Assembly: GCA_038843015.1 (NCBI GenBank)
Contig: JAWBSH010000005.1
Coordinates: 1 to 64,000, forward strand
Direction: 5' to 3'
DNA length: 64,000 bases
Origin: Zestosphaera sp.
GTDB taxonomy: Archaea; Thermoproteota; Thermoprotei_A; Sulfolobales; NBVN01
Below, piece after piece: positions 42,468-51,229 of the stretch (position 1 is the stretch's first letter; each line of letters opens with the position of its first letter). The translations under genes were made by a program, and so were the position numbers. The notes under the pieces are model-generated. The model was not told the origin of the DNA. It saw nothing but the letters and a program-made list of their open reading frames with translations, and did no database searches.

Positions 42468-43694
42468 ACGGCATCTAGGGGGGGTGCCGGCTACAGGTTA
42501 TTACTCTTCATAGCGCTAGGGTTTGTCCTAGGCATAATAGTTGGTTGGGTCGTGAGCACGACAGCCCCTCCCGAAGTTAAAGGACCGTTAAGTGATTGGT
42601 TTAAGGCTTTCGGCGATATCTTTGTTCGGTTGATTAGGATAGTTATACCGCCGCTAATATTCTTCACTATAGCTGCAGCTACTGCGTCTATAGCTAATGC
42701 TAGAAGGCTTGGCAAGATACTTGCTTTAATGCTTGTCTTATACATAGTTACAACAATAATAGCCTCGGTATTGGGCGTAATTGCGGCAACCACTATAGCG
42801 CCTGGTGTTGGCTTAAACCTCACTTCACAGCAACCGCCGCCAACTCCTCCCTCAGGAGTTGATATTCTGCTCTCGTTCTTCCAGCCAGACTTCAGCAACT
42901 TGCTAGTAGTTGGTGGCGCAATGACTATGATAATCTTCGCTATAATCTTAGGACTCGCTGTTACGTTCTTAGGAGATGAGGGGAGGAAAGTAGCTAATAT
43001 ACTCTCTCTAGGCTCTAAGACTATGATAAGCTTCGTTAGAATCATAATGTACTACGCGCCGGTAGCTGTGTTCATGTATGCTTCCTGGCTGATGATTAAG
43101 TACGGCCCTCAAATGCTGGGCGCTTACGCTAAATTCTTGGGAGGACAGTACGTATTTACTTTACTGCACTTCTTCTTAATATACTCTATCGTCGTGTGGT
43201 TAGGTGGGTTAAGCCCGATTAAGTACTTTAAGGCTCAGATGTATCCGTTCTTGATAGCTTTCACGACTAGATCTTCAGCTGCTACGCTACCTGCTAATAT
43301 GGAGGCTGCTAGGAGGATGGGAGTTCCAGAAGAAGTCTTCGGAGTTACGCTACCTATAGGTGCTACCGTCAATATGGACGGGACAGCATTATATCAAGTA
43401 ATGAGCGCTATATTCGTTGCTCAATTATTCAATATAGGCTTAACACCATACCATTACGGACTAGTAATTCTCGCAGCTTTAATAGGCTCTATAGCTACGG
43501 CAGCAATACCTGGTGGCGGCACAATAATGCTTGCTTACGTGCTAGCTGTGATGGGACTGCCTCTTGAAGGGGTTGGTATAATGCTGGTTATAGACCCCTT
43601 AGCAGACGCTATAAGGACAGCTATCAATGTCTCAGGAGATAATGCTTGCACAGTCTTAATAACTAAGTTCTTAGGCTATAGATTAAGGTCTTAA
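42468..43694 (+). CDS. Glutamate/aspartate:cation symporter (DAACS, GltPh family), apparent ACG start
   Basis: The frame matches GltPh along its length: YRLLLFIALGFVLGIIVGWVV at the N-terminus, SSAATLPANMEAARRMGVPEEVFGVTLPIGATVNMDGTAL, and DAIRTAINVSGDNACTV with the acidic-substrate-binding R-T-x2-N. It should import glutamate or aspartate. The first conventional start (GTG 42552) would remove the first helix. The frame continues to an in-frame stop at 42459, and the only near-cognate is ACG 42468, 6 nt after GGTGA. A run of seven G at 42478-42484 could alternatively hide a frameshift. It has a TATA box near 42427. Confidence 0.88.
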   Translation, partial: TASRGGAGYRLLLFIALGFVLGIIVGWVVSTTAPPEVKGPLSDWFKAFGDIFVRLIRIVIPPLIFFTIAAATASIANARRLGKILALMLVLYIVTTIIASVLGVIAATTIAPGVGLNLTSQQPPPTPPSGVDILLSFFQPDFSNLLVVGGAMTMIIFAIILGLAVTFLGDEGRKVANILSLGSKTMISFVRIIMYYAPVAVFMYASWLMIKYGPQMLGAYAKFLGGQYVFTLLHFFLIYSIVVWLGGLSPIKYFKAQMYPFLIAFTTRSSAATLPANMEAARRMGVPEEVFGVTLPIGATVNMDGTALYQVMSAIFVAQLFNIGLTPYHYGLVILAALIGSIATAAIPGGGTIMLAYVLAVMGLPLEGVGIMLVIDPLADAIRTAINVSGDNACTVLITKFLGYRLRS

Positions 43695-43757
43695 GTTTTT
43701 TAACTCTAAATACTTGCTTATTACGTCTTTAGACCATTCGTTAATTGGGGGGTTGAG

Positions 43758-44111
43758 TTGAGCCTATTAGAGCTTGAAGAACCTAAAGAACTCAAACAAA
43801 TGATTAAAGAACTCAACACAGTCTTGGGAGGTAAGACTAGAGGGAAGAGTAAGGGGTTGCTAGTATATAATAAGTTACCTCAATACATATGGAGTTTCTG
43901 GAATAAAGAGTTGAGGAAGCTAGGTATTGACTGGAGAGAATTCCTAAGTATCGTTAGCAAAAACTCAGACTTAATATTCGAGTGGGCGGTAGAAGAGAAG
44001 ATTAGCTGGAGGGAATTCCTAAGTAAATTAAGAGATGCGCTCACTACTTACAGTAGGACTAAGACAGAAAAGAGAGTGAGTCTTGACTCCTACATTAAGA
44101 AAAGTATTTAA
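43758..44111 (+). CDS. Hypothetical protein (117 aa)
   Basis: The protein is basic and helical, with the two near-repeated motifs WREFLSIV and WREFLSKL (GIDWREF and ISWREF) about 34 residues apart, suggesting an internal duplication of a helical unit. It has no signal peptide. TTG 43758 follows GGGGGTTGAG, and the gene stands alone after the symporter with its own AT-rich upstream region. I do not recognise it; an RNA- or DNA-binding accessory protein is possible. Confidence 0.5.
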   Translation: MSLLELEEPKELKQMIKELNTVLGGKTRGKSKGLLVYNKLPQYIWSFWNKELRKLGIDWREFLSIVSKNSDLIFEWAVEEKISWREFLSKLRDALTTYSRTKTEKRVSLDSYIKKSI

Positions 44112-44130
44112 TACACGTGACGAACTTAGA

Positions 44131-44186
44131 TTTAGTGATGAGAACTCAAGCCTGACCGATGAAGTTGTGGCGGCTGCCTGATTAAC
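44131..44186 (+). ncRNA. Candidate C/D box sRNA
   Basis: GTGATGA (C box, 44135-44141), a 10-nt guide (GAACTCAAGC), CTGA (D', 44152-44155), CGATGA (C', 44157-44162), a 15-nt guide (AGTTGTGGCGGCTGC) and CTGA (D, 44178-44181) occur in the right order and sizes. The D'/C' gap is unusually short (1 nt). The D guide has 8 nt complementary to CAGCCGCC of the universally conserved 16S 530 loop, so that is one possible target, not shown. It lies alone in a 417-bp intergenic gap. Confidence 0.45.
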
Positions 44187-44194
44187 ACCTCCGC

Positions 44195-44217
44195 TAACGC
44201 CAGCACAATCCGCGTTA
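44195..44217 (+). other. GC-rich hairpin next to the candidate sRNA
   Basis: TAACGC (44195-44200) and GCGTTA (44212-44217) with flanking CGC/GCG pairs form a stable hairpin with an 11-nt loop directly after the C/D candidate. It may be part of the same transcript or a terminator. Confidence 0.35.
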
Positions 44218-44264
44218 CGCGTCAGAACAACTCACCTGTTTGTTTTCTGGGCTTCGAGGTTCTC

Positions 44265-44319
44265 GACACGATTAGGTGTATGTCAGCAGATGACTCAAAA
44301 CTCTGCTAAAGCTCGTGTC
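44265..44319 (+). other. Nested hairpin, candidate structured RNA
   Basis: GACACG (44265-44270) pairs with CGTGTC (44314-44319) around an inner stem AGCAGA (44285-44290)/TCTGCT (44302-44307). The asymmetric internal loop between them resembles guide-RNA pockets, but there is no ACA box. The remaining parts of the 417-bp gap are AT-rich and include the moxR promoter region. Confidence 0.3.
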
Positions 44320-44528
44320 TTGATTAATTAGTAGCTCCAGGTTTTCGAGACCCGCGACATTCTATTATGGTAGACCTTGGAGAAACTGTAGTGAATCACT
44401 CTAGAACAAGGATAGGAGTAATAATATAAGCATTATAAGCCGCAACTCAAAACACGCTACTCATATGTTGTCCAAATGTCAGGAAGATTAATTAATATAA
44501 TCCGCTTTAATTAATTTAGGTAATCTGG

Positions 44529-45455
44529 ATGAACATGAGTGCTGTAATAGAGAAGTCTGCTGAGGTTCTAGTAGAGAAAGAAAATGAAGTGAGGCTAATT
44601 ATTGCGTCAATTCTTGCTGAAGGGCATGTCTTGATAGAGGGTGTGCCGGGTATAGCAAAGACGTTGACTGTAAAGACTATAGCTAGGCTCATGAACCTAG
44701 ATTTTAAGAGAATTCAGATGACTCCAGACTTGTTGCCGGCTGACGTGTTGGGTGGTTACGTATACGATACTAAACAAGGAACTTTCGTACTTAAGAAAGG
44801 CCCCATATTCACGAACGTTTTACTAGTTGATGAGATTAATAGAGGTTCCCCGAGAACCCAGTCAGCCTTGCTTGAAGCTATGCAGGAGAAGCAAGTAAGT
44901 ATTGAGGGTCAGTCTTTCTCGCTAGATAAGCCCTTTATAGTACTAGCTACTCAAAACCCCATAGAATTCGAGGGCGTGTTCCCACTCCCTGAAGCACAGC
45001 TAGACAGGTTCTTAGCTAAGATAGACTCCACGTACACTTCAACAGAGGGTTTGAAGAAGATCTTGAAAGAAATAGACTTAATTGAAGAAAACTTCAACTC
45101 ATTAAAGCCACTCTTAAGTAAGGAGGACGTCCTCAACGCGATTAAAGAAGTTCGCAGAATTAGGGTAGATGACGCTATATATGACTATGTTGTAAGACTT
45201 GTTGAGGAGTCACGTAAGCACCCGGCTGTCAGGCTCGGTGCTTCTCCTAGAGCAGGGATAGCACTAGTAAGATTAGCTAAGGCTCTAGCATACATAGACT
45301 CGAGAAGATACGTAATTCCAGACGACGTTAAGAAGGTTGCTAAGCCAGTCCTCTCACACAGGATAATAATCAAGCCAGAACACGAGATTAGCGGAGTTAC
45401 GTCAGATAAAGTTATAGAAGATATTCTAGCTAGAGTAGAGGTTCCGAAGCCTTGA
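44529..45455 (+). CDS. moxR: MoxR-family AAA+ ATPase
   Basis: The 308 aa ATPase has Walker A GVPGIAKT, Walker B LLVDEINRGSPRTQSALLEAM and the family marker TQNPIEFEGVFPLPEAQLDRF, with the C-terminal lid ending in a SHRIIIKPEHE segment. MoxR proteins are chaperone-like ATPases that usually act with DUF58/vWA partners to mature or assemble other complexes. It starts a five- or six-gene operon with those partners. The next gene overlaps its stop by 4 bp. Confidence 0.93.
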   Translation: MNMSAVIEKSAEVLVEKENEVRLIIASILAEGHVLIEGVPGIAKTLTVKTIARLMNLDFKRIQMTPDLLPADVLGGYVYDTKQGTFVLKKGPIFTNVLLVDEINRGSPRTQSALLEAMQEKQVSIEGQSFSLDKPFIVLATQNPIEFEGVFPLPEAQLDRFLAKIDSTYTSTEGLKKILKEIDLIEENFNSLKPLLSKEDVLNAIKEVRRIRVDDAIYDYVVRLVEESRKHPAVRLGASPRAGIALVRLAKALAYIDSRRYVIPDDVKKVAKPVLSHRIIIKPEHEISGVTSDKVIEDILARVEVPKP

Positions 45456-46681
45456 GCACAGCCTTCAAGAACGTGATTCCAGCCTTACTCTTACTCACTT
45501 TCTTAGGACTCTCTTTAAGATGCTTGCTTGCTACTGCTGAGGACGTGGTAAGGATACACACCCCTGATTTTCCAGAATACTTAAGCAACGTCACTAACGA
45601 AACCACTAGTGCGACTGATTACTCAGAATATTTTCAGATCATCAAGGAACTTTTTGACTTAGCTAACAGTAACGTGAGTTTCGGCGAGCTACTTACGAAC
45701 CCCGCTACTAGAGAAGACCTTAACGAATTAGCTACTCTCCTGAATAAGAGCGGAGACCTGGAAAACGCTCGCAGGATTGAAGCTTTAAGAGATTATAGCT
45801 CTCTAAGCCCTCAAGAACTCCTTCAAAGCATAGATAGTGATGAGCTCAAAGACCTCCTTCAGAGATATCTAGAGAGCGGTCTCTTAAACGAAGAGATACT
45901 CAAGGAACTAAACAACATGTTTCTCTCTGGGAATATCAGCTTCGAGGACTACGTTAAGGCTCTCTACTTCCTCAGAGAGACAGGCGGTGGCGAGCTAGCG
46001 ATGAAAGCAGATGCCCTATTAATGAGTGCTTTACTAAATAGCTTGGCAGACTCAACACTAAAGATTTTAAGTAGTGCGAACACGGACTTACGAGTTTCCG
46101 AAAATAGTGACATTAGTGAAGCCCTGAAATCTATGATAGATTTCTTTAGTAGGGAGTCTTCAGCTAGTGAAGGACTCACCAACACTCTTGAGAGCTTCCT
46201 GAGAAGCATGAGTAGACCGACGCCTTCAGTTCCTGCGATGAAGTTCCCGCGATTCAGTATTGACCTGCCTGCACTAACGCCTTCTTTCAGTTTAGAACCT
46301 CTAACCGTGTTTCTCCCACTAACACTAGTTCTGGCTGGAGTCTTGGTATACCTAATCACTAAGCAGAGGAAATTTGCGGCGGTCTTAACTCGATTACCCG
46401 TAATAAGAAGTCATTTACTAGAAGACCTAAACGTGAAGTCTGAAGTTATTAGAATTTACTGGAGTTCTGTCGAGCTACTCAAAAAGAGAGTTCCTATGTT
46501 CCCGAACGAGACTCACAGAGAGTACCTTGATAAGGTACTTAAGAATATCTCGAGTATGGGTGAGTCATTTAAGCGTATAACTGAGGCTTACGAGAAAGTC
46601 AGGTGGGGAGCACAGGAAGAGAAACTCTTCATAGATAATGTACGGAGAGCTTACGAAGACCTAATGAGGGGGATTAGGTAA
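45452..46681 (+). CDS. DUF4129-type membrane protein of the MoxR operon (409 aa)
   Basis: It has an N-terminal signal/anchor, a long helical extracellular region with SLSPQELLQSIDSDELKDL-type repeats, one transmembrane helix (FLPLTLVLAGVLVYLI, about 290-310) and a cytoplasmic DUF4129 module (VIRIYWSSVELLKKRVPMFPNETHREYL followed by FIDNVRRAYEDLMRG). DUF4129 domains accompany transglutaminase or MoxR/DUF58 sets. TTG overlaps the moxR stop. Confidence 0.7.
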   Translation: MSTAFKNVIPALLLLTFLGLSLRCLLATAEDVVRIHTPDFPEYLSNVTNETTSATDYSEYFQIIKELFDLANSNVSFGELLTNPATREDLNELATLLNKSGDLENARRIEALRDYSSLSPQELLQSIDSDELKDLLQRYLESGLLNEEILKELNNMFLSGNISFEDYVKALYFLRETGGGELAMKADALLMSALLNSLADSTLKILSSANTDLRVSENSDISEALKSMIDFFSRESSASEGLTNTLESFLRSMSRPTPSVPAMKFPRFSIDLPALTPSFSLEPLTVFLPLTLVLAGVLVYLITKQRKFAAVLTRLPVIRSHLLEDLNVKSEVIRIYWSSVELLKKRVPMFPNETHREYLDKVLKNISSMGESFKRITEAYEKVRWGAQEEKLFIDNVRRAYEDLMRGIR

Positions 46682-46684
46682 AGC

Positions 46685-47785
46685 ATGAAGAATCTCATAA
46701 TCTTACTGAAGATAGTTAAGCGTTTGATAATACTCGTAGTTTTCTCGACTCTCATTATTGAAGTGTTTGCTTCCGCCCTCACGGGAAGACTGCTTAACAG
46801 CTTAATGAGAGTGTTTTCTTTACATCTTGGCGGAGATACTTTAGGTAACTTGCTAATGATTGTGGCGTCAATATTAGCGCTAGTGACGCTAATAACCCCG
46901 AGTTACTGGCTCTACGTCATTACTTCAGTCGCGACGTTTCTTGCGCGGACGCCAGACACTATTTGGTTGTCTCTAGTTATTCTCGGGTTAGTGAGCTTAT
47001 TAGTAATTGATACGTACTCTACTTGTGTAAGTCGTAAGAAGAATGTTAAGGCTTCTGTAAAGGGTTCTAGAGTTTATTACTTGGTTATTTTCACGGTGTT
47101 CGCGGTTACTGTTGTTTTAATCACGCATCTAATAACGCTTTATTTAAATCTTTTCACGAGTTTCATGACCTCTGTGCCGGCTACGTCCCCTGTAAGAGCG
47201 TTTAGCTTGTTCTTAAGTGACAACCCGATAGGGAGAGTTCTCTTAATTTTAGTAGCAGTATCTGTTTTTGTAAAACTCTCACTGAATCTCATTGATGCGG
47301 TAACTTATTTCGTAATTCCTAGCTCAACCCTAGCTAAGTCAGAGTTGAGTACTTCAGTCAAGTACGACGTCGAGATCAAGTATCCCTTCTACACTTTAAT
47401 GAGCCTCATCTTCACGCTTTACATGGCCCCACCACTCTACTATCTCCTTAATTACTTAACAGTGAGGGTACTTCCATGGTCATCTTCATTCTTAGGTGAC
47501 TTTATGAGGAGCTCGCCTTACACTACTTACCTACCTACTTTAGCAGAGATACTGTTCTTCTTAGTCTTGTGGGGCCTCCTGAGCTACGTAACCAGATTCT
47601 TCAGAGGTCATATCAATAATAAGTTAGTTGCAGTCTTTGTTTTCTTAGTAGTCCTCTTCTTAATAGTAACTCAATTTAGCTCACTAGATATGAATGAATT
47701 TTTAAGTGTGGTTTACTTTAAGTACTACAAGGATTTTTTAGTGGTTGGTGAGTTGTTGCTCCAAATTACTGGTTTTGTTCCTTGA
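46685..47785 (+). CDS. Multi-spanning membrane protein of the MoxR operon (366 aa)
   Basis: About nine hydrophobic helices are evident, including LIILLKIVKRLIILVVFSTLII at the N-terminus and NKLVAVFVFLVVLFLIVT near the end. No recognisable domain or charged catalytic residue stands out. It begins 3 bp after the DUF4129 gene. A structural or transport partner for the complex is the likely role. Confidence 0.65.
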   Translation: MKNLIILLKIVKRLIILVVFSTLIIEVFASALTGRLLNSLMRVFSLHLGGDTLGNLLMIVASILALVTLITPSYWLYVITSVATFLARTPDTIWLSLVILGLVSLLVIDTYSTCVSRKKNVKASVKGSRVYYLVIFTVFAVTVVLITHLITLYLNLFTSFMTSVPATSPVRAFSLFLSDNPIGRVLLILVAVSVFVKLSLNLIDAVTYFVIPSSTLAKSELSTSVKYDVEIKYPFYTLMSLIFTLYMAPPLYYLLNYLTVRVLPWSSSFLGDFMRSSPYTTYLPTLAEILFFLVLWGLLSYVTRFFRGHINNKLVAVFVFLVVLFLIVTQFSSLDMNEFLSVVYFKYYKDFLVVGELLLQITGFVP

Positions 47786-47795
47786 GGTGGTGGGT

Positions 47796-48038
47796 GTGAA
47801 GATGGGAATTAAGAAGTGGTATGTGTATATGTTGTTCGCGGTAGCATCATTTATACTCTCAGTAATTTTCATGTTGTGGTCCGTGTATTACATGAGTAAC
47901 GCGATGGTCGGGACGTCGTTCCTGACCGCCTTAGCCGGGTTCGCGTTCCTGGCCTCGTCTATACAGGCCCTGAAGATAACTGCTTACGTATATAGTGTGG
48001 AGTCAGGTGCTACTACTGATGAAAGAAAAGAAAGTTGA
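47796..48038 (+). CDS. Small two-helix membrane protein of the MoxR operon (80 aa)
   Basis: GTG 47796 follows GAGGTGG; an upstream frame opens inside the previous gene and is not used. Two helices (VYMLFAVASFILSVIFMLWSVYY and SFLTALAGFAFLASSIQAL) are joined by a short loop, with basic N-terminus. It overlaps the next gene by 20 bp. Such small membrane proteins often accompany DUF4350/DUF58 operons. Confidence 0.65.
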   Translation: MKMGIKKWYVYMLFAVASFILSVIFMLWSVYYMSNAMVGTSFLTALAGFAFLASSIQALKITAYVYSVESGATTDERKES

Positions 48039-49545
48039 TGTCTTAGTACCTACGCTTATTATTGTGGCTCTAGCTTTGGCTTCGCTAATAACTATAGCTG
48101 AGAGAGGACCTCCTAAGCTGGGGCTCCCCATAGGCGCCTCACCACTCAACGCAGGTAAGTTAGGTACTACCAAGATGCTTTCAATAATTAAGGAGAGGTT
48201 TAACGACGTGAGGCTTGTTCGAGACTGGAGCACGATCAACGAGACCGTGAGGTCCTGTGATAAGGCCTTAATAATTACGGTATCGCCTGAGAAGCCCTTC
48301 ACTGATAGAGAGCTTGACTCGATAGATTCTCTCATAAGGAAATGCAACACAGTCTTATTTCTGTTAGCTGACGAGACCGGAAACTCTAACGCACTCTTAG
48401 AGAAAGCCGGGCTAAACTTGAGGATTGATGGCAGAATAGTACTGCAGGCGCCGGACAACGTCGTAAACTTAACGATGTGGTCGCTAAGTAACGTGAGCAC
48501 TAGTACAAACTCCTTTTTTGTTGAAGCATTGTTTAGTTATCCTAACGGCTACATAGATAGATTATACTTAGATAAGGCCTCGTTTATACAGATACGGCCT
48601 GAAGAGACTAACGTGAGTATTTTGGGAGTCACTACCAGCTACGTAGCAGTAGCGCCATTAGTGTCTGAAGAAGTTAAGGAGACACGTATTGACTACTACT
48701 TAGGGAGAGTCGTCATTGCAGCTTCTGAAGAGAGAAGTAAGTACAGAGCTTTGATAATTTCTGACGGGTCAATCTTTACTAATCAGGTTTTAAGTCATGG
48801 TGTGTGGGGCCTGAAGTATGAGAGGCTTTTAAGAGAGAGTCTGAACTTCTTAACTAACGACACTTCAGGAGTAGTAGTTCTTGTAGATTCTAGTAAATAC
48901 GAGAACGTTGATTTAACGACGAATCCAGCACTACTAGAGTACGCAGATCCTTTAACTCTGTCTCTCTACGCAGTATTCAGGTTAATCCATCCGGCCACGT
49001 GGTTTGCGCCACTAATTAACTTCCTAAACGACTTAACAAACAGGTGGCTAGACTCGCTAGGTTTTCCTATGTTAGCTTGCCTAACCCTCATCTTAGGCAC
49101 TCTACTAGCAATTCAGTTAGTCAGGAGTGTTCCGGAAGTCGTGAAGGATCAAGCCGTAGTGGAAGTCAAGAGTAAGGAATTCGTCGTCTTTAGTAACTTA
49201 GCAGATGAGGTGATTAGCGGAAAAATCACTTTAGGGAAGCAAGACTTTATAGAGCTCTACGAAATAGTAGACGAGATCTTCAGGAACTCTGTAGGAGTGC
49301 CACTCAATAGCGGGGAAGTCGTGAGTATTCTGGTGAGCCGTGGTGTAGATCCCGAGAAAGCCAGAGATTTCTGGTCTTCGATTAACAGAACATACTTGAA
49401 GGCTAAAAAGAAACTTGCTTTCCCGCCAGTCTTGATGTGGGGTAGGAAAGTAAGGAAGAGCATAATAGAATGTGAGGAGATCTTGAATGTATTAGGCACG
49501 TCACTCCTAAAAGACGTAGGTTTTGAGTACTTACTAGCGAGGTGA
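48019..49545 (+). CDS. DUF4350-like membrane protein of the MoxR operon (508 aa)
   Basis: The protein has an N-terminal helix (VDVLVPTLIIVALALASLIT), a Rossmann-like external part with RLVRDWSTI, DKALIITVSPEKPFTDRELDSIDSLIRKC and LFLLADETGN (DUF4350 hallmark strings), a second helix near residue 345, and a C-terminal cytoplasmic domain with AEEVISG-like helices. ATG 48019 has GGTG about 9 nt upstream. It lies between the small membrane protein and DUF58. Confidence 0.75.
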   Translation: MKEKKVDVLVPTLIIVALALASLITIAERGPPKLGLPIGASPLNAGKLGTTKMLSIIKERFNDVRLVRDWSTINETVRSCDKALIITVSPEKPFTDRELDSIDSLIRKCNTVLFLLADETGNSNALLEKAGLNLRIDGRIVLQAPDNVVNLTMWSLSNVSTSTNSFFVEALFSYPNGYIDRLYLDKASFIQIRPEETNVSILGVTTSYVAVAPLVSEEVKETRIDYYLGRVVIAASEERSKYRALIISDGSIFTNQVLSHGVWGLKYERLLRESLNFLTNDTSGVVVLVDSSKYENVDLTTNPALLEYADPLTLSLYAVFRLIHPATWFAPLINFLNDLTNRWLDSLGFPMLACLTLILGTLLAIQLVRSVPEVVKDQAVVEVKSKEFVVFSNLADEVISGKITLGKQDFIELYEIVDEIFRNSVGVPLNSGEVVSILVSRGVDPEKARDFWSSINRTYLKAKKKLAFPPVLMWGRKVRKSIIECEEILNVLGTSLLKDVGFEYLLAR

Positions 49546-49555
49546 CTAGCTGAGG

Positions 49556-50893
49556 ATGAGTCTACCCTCAATAAGCGTTAAAGGTACCGAACGCCTTACA
49601 GGGCTTCTCTTCCTAGCGGCTATTTTAATTAGCTTATGGGTTTTCTTCAAGTACGAGACTTTATTTGCCGGCTTAGGACTAATATCACTTTCTCTTACGT
49701 TAAGGCTCTATGCAGTCATGTCTACTAACGCTATTCAGAAGTCTCTAGTAAGTGTTGAGAAGACCACGTACGTTAGCGGGGAACCCGCTATAATTGAGTA
49801 CGTCATAAAGAACACGACTAACGTACCAATAACGTTTCTAGAATTTACGTTACTGCATAGTCCATACCTAAAGTCATTGTCTGGAGTTAGTGGAGTAACA
49901 TATGTCCCACCTAAAGGCACGGTAAAAATCCCTTTCGTTTTTGAGTGGAGAGTTGGTAAGCACGTTGTTGGGCCTCTTAAAGGGGTCGTTAGAGATCCTC
50001 TAGGTCTCTTCAGGTCTTCTGAATTATTTTTAAGTCAGCCTACCTACGTTGAAGTAATCCCGAAACCTTCTGAACTAGCTTTGCGAAGAATGTTCGTAGC
50101 TTCTAAGGTGGCCGCACTATCTAGAACTAAGAGGATTGGATTGGGAGTAGAGTTTTACGGTGTTAGGGAGTACATACCGGGAGATGAGTTAAGGAGAGTG
50201 TCTTGGAGGCACGTTTCTTTATGGGGTAAGCCATTCGTGAAAATAACTGAAGAGGAGTCTTCCCTGAATATAGTATTCGTGGTCTCCTTGGGTAGTGACG
50301 CGTTCGTCGGGATCTACGGTCGCACACCCTTCGAGCACATCTCAAATATCGTAGCGTCTGTAGCTAGGTACCTAGCTAGGAGGAATGACCTAATGAGTGT
50401 TCATGTATTCCTCGGAAAGAACTACATACATACTTACCCGGCAAGAGGTAGTAAGGCGTACCAGTTAATACTCAAGACATTCTCTGAAATACTCTTTAGT
50501 CCTGAAGATTCCGGCTCTCCATTAAATACTCAATCTCCTAAAGAAATAATTAGTTACGTGTATCCTCACCTACCTAGAGACAGGTCTATTATATTGTTGT
50601 TAGCTACCTCAAAGTTCTTAGCTAATTACGTGGATCAACTACTTGAAGTCATGAGTTTTATCTCTAGTAGGGGGCACATAACTTATATTCTGACACCTTT
50701 AACACTGTCTTATGAAGTTAAAGGTTTACCTGAATGGGGTAAAGCACTGTATAGGTTGAGGGTTTTTGAATCTCTTAGAAGTGAGTTGGGAAGTGTTAAG
50801 AGGATTAGAGATGCTGGGATTCCAGTTATAGCTATGGGTCCTGAAAATCTTGCGACCGAGGTTGTAATGCGTTTAGAGGCTTTAAGGAGCTAG
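49556..50893 (+). CDS. DUF58 / vWA-like protein of the MoxR operon (445 aa)
   Basis: The N-terminal two helices and an Ig-like region (ISLWVFFKYETLFAGLG; YVIKNTTNVPITFLEF) precede the DUF58 core: GVEFYGVREYIPGDELRRVSWRHVSLWGK, then LNIVFVVSLGSD. The core motif GDELRRVSW is diagnostic. DUF58 proteins carry a vWA-like fold and act with MoxR ATPases. It is the last gene of the set and converges with the C2H2 gene. Confidence 0.9.
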   Translation: MSLPSISVKGTERLTGLLFLAAILISLWVFFKYETLFAGLGLISLSLTLRLYAVMSTNAIQKSLVSVEKTTYVSGEPAIIEYVIKNTTNVPITFLEFTLLHSPYLKSLSGVSGVTYVPPKGTVKIPFVFEWRVGKHVVGPLKGVVRDPLGLFRSSELFLSQPTYVEVIPKPSELALRRMFVASKVAALSRTKRIGLGVEFYGVREYIPGDELRRVSWRHVSLWGKPFVKITEEESSLNIVFVVSLGSDAFVGIYGRTPFEHISNIVASVARYLARRNDLMSVHVFLGKNYIHTYPARGSKAYQLILKTFSEILFSPEDSGSPLNTQSPKEIISYVYPHLPRDRSIILLLATSKFLANYVDQLLEVMSFISSRGHITYILTPLTLSYEVKGLPEWGKALYRLRVFESLRSELGSVKRIRDAGIPVIAMGPENLATEVVMRLEALRS

Positions 50894-50902
50894 TAGCGAT
50901 TT

Positions 50903-51229
50903 TCAGTAGCTACTCTTAAGTATTTTCTCTCTAAGCTCGTGAATCAGCATGTTCTTGAGTTCGTATTTATGAAGTCTTGTCAAGTGTAGGTACATTCCTT
51001 TCTTAGTGAACGGTCCTTTCCCGCAAATATTGCAGTAGAGTGACGCGCCTTCAAGTCTGGAAACCTCTTTAGCTATAGTTTCTATAGCTTCAAGAGATAT
51101 CTTAGCTATTGACGAGCCCGTCACCACTCTTAATCGGTCAATATCTATACTCTTATTTGAGGCTCTCCTAGCTAAGAAATCTATGAGACGTTCTGATAAG
51201 GGATCTAGCTTAGAAGTATTAAGACCCAC
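50903..51229 (-). CDS. Small C2H2 zinc-finger protein (108 aa)
   Basis: The N-terminal half is helical (LIDFLARRASNKSIDID). The C-terminal half has one classical C2H2 finger: C66-x2-C69, 12 residues, H82-x4-H87 (CNICG to HLTRLH), with a basic, helix-breaking GPFTKKG in the middle. Single-finger proteins of this kind occur in crenarchaea and their viruses as regulators. It overlaps the upstream 172-aa gene by 11 bp, so the two form a unit. Confidence 0.7.
   Translation of the reverse strand: MGLNTSKLDPLSERLIDFLARRASNKSIDIDRLRVVTGSSIAKISLEAIETIAKEVSRLEGASLYCNICGKGPFTKKGMYLHLTRLHKYELKNMLIHELREKILKSSY

Noticed and set aside
44340-44360. T-arm-like sequence (GGTTTTCGAGACC) in the 417-bp gap
   Set aside because: No D-arm, anticodon arm or acceptor stem surrounds it.
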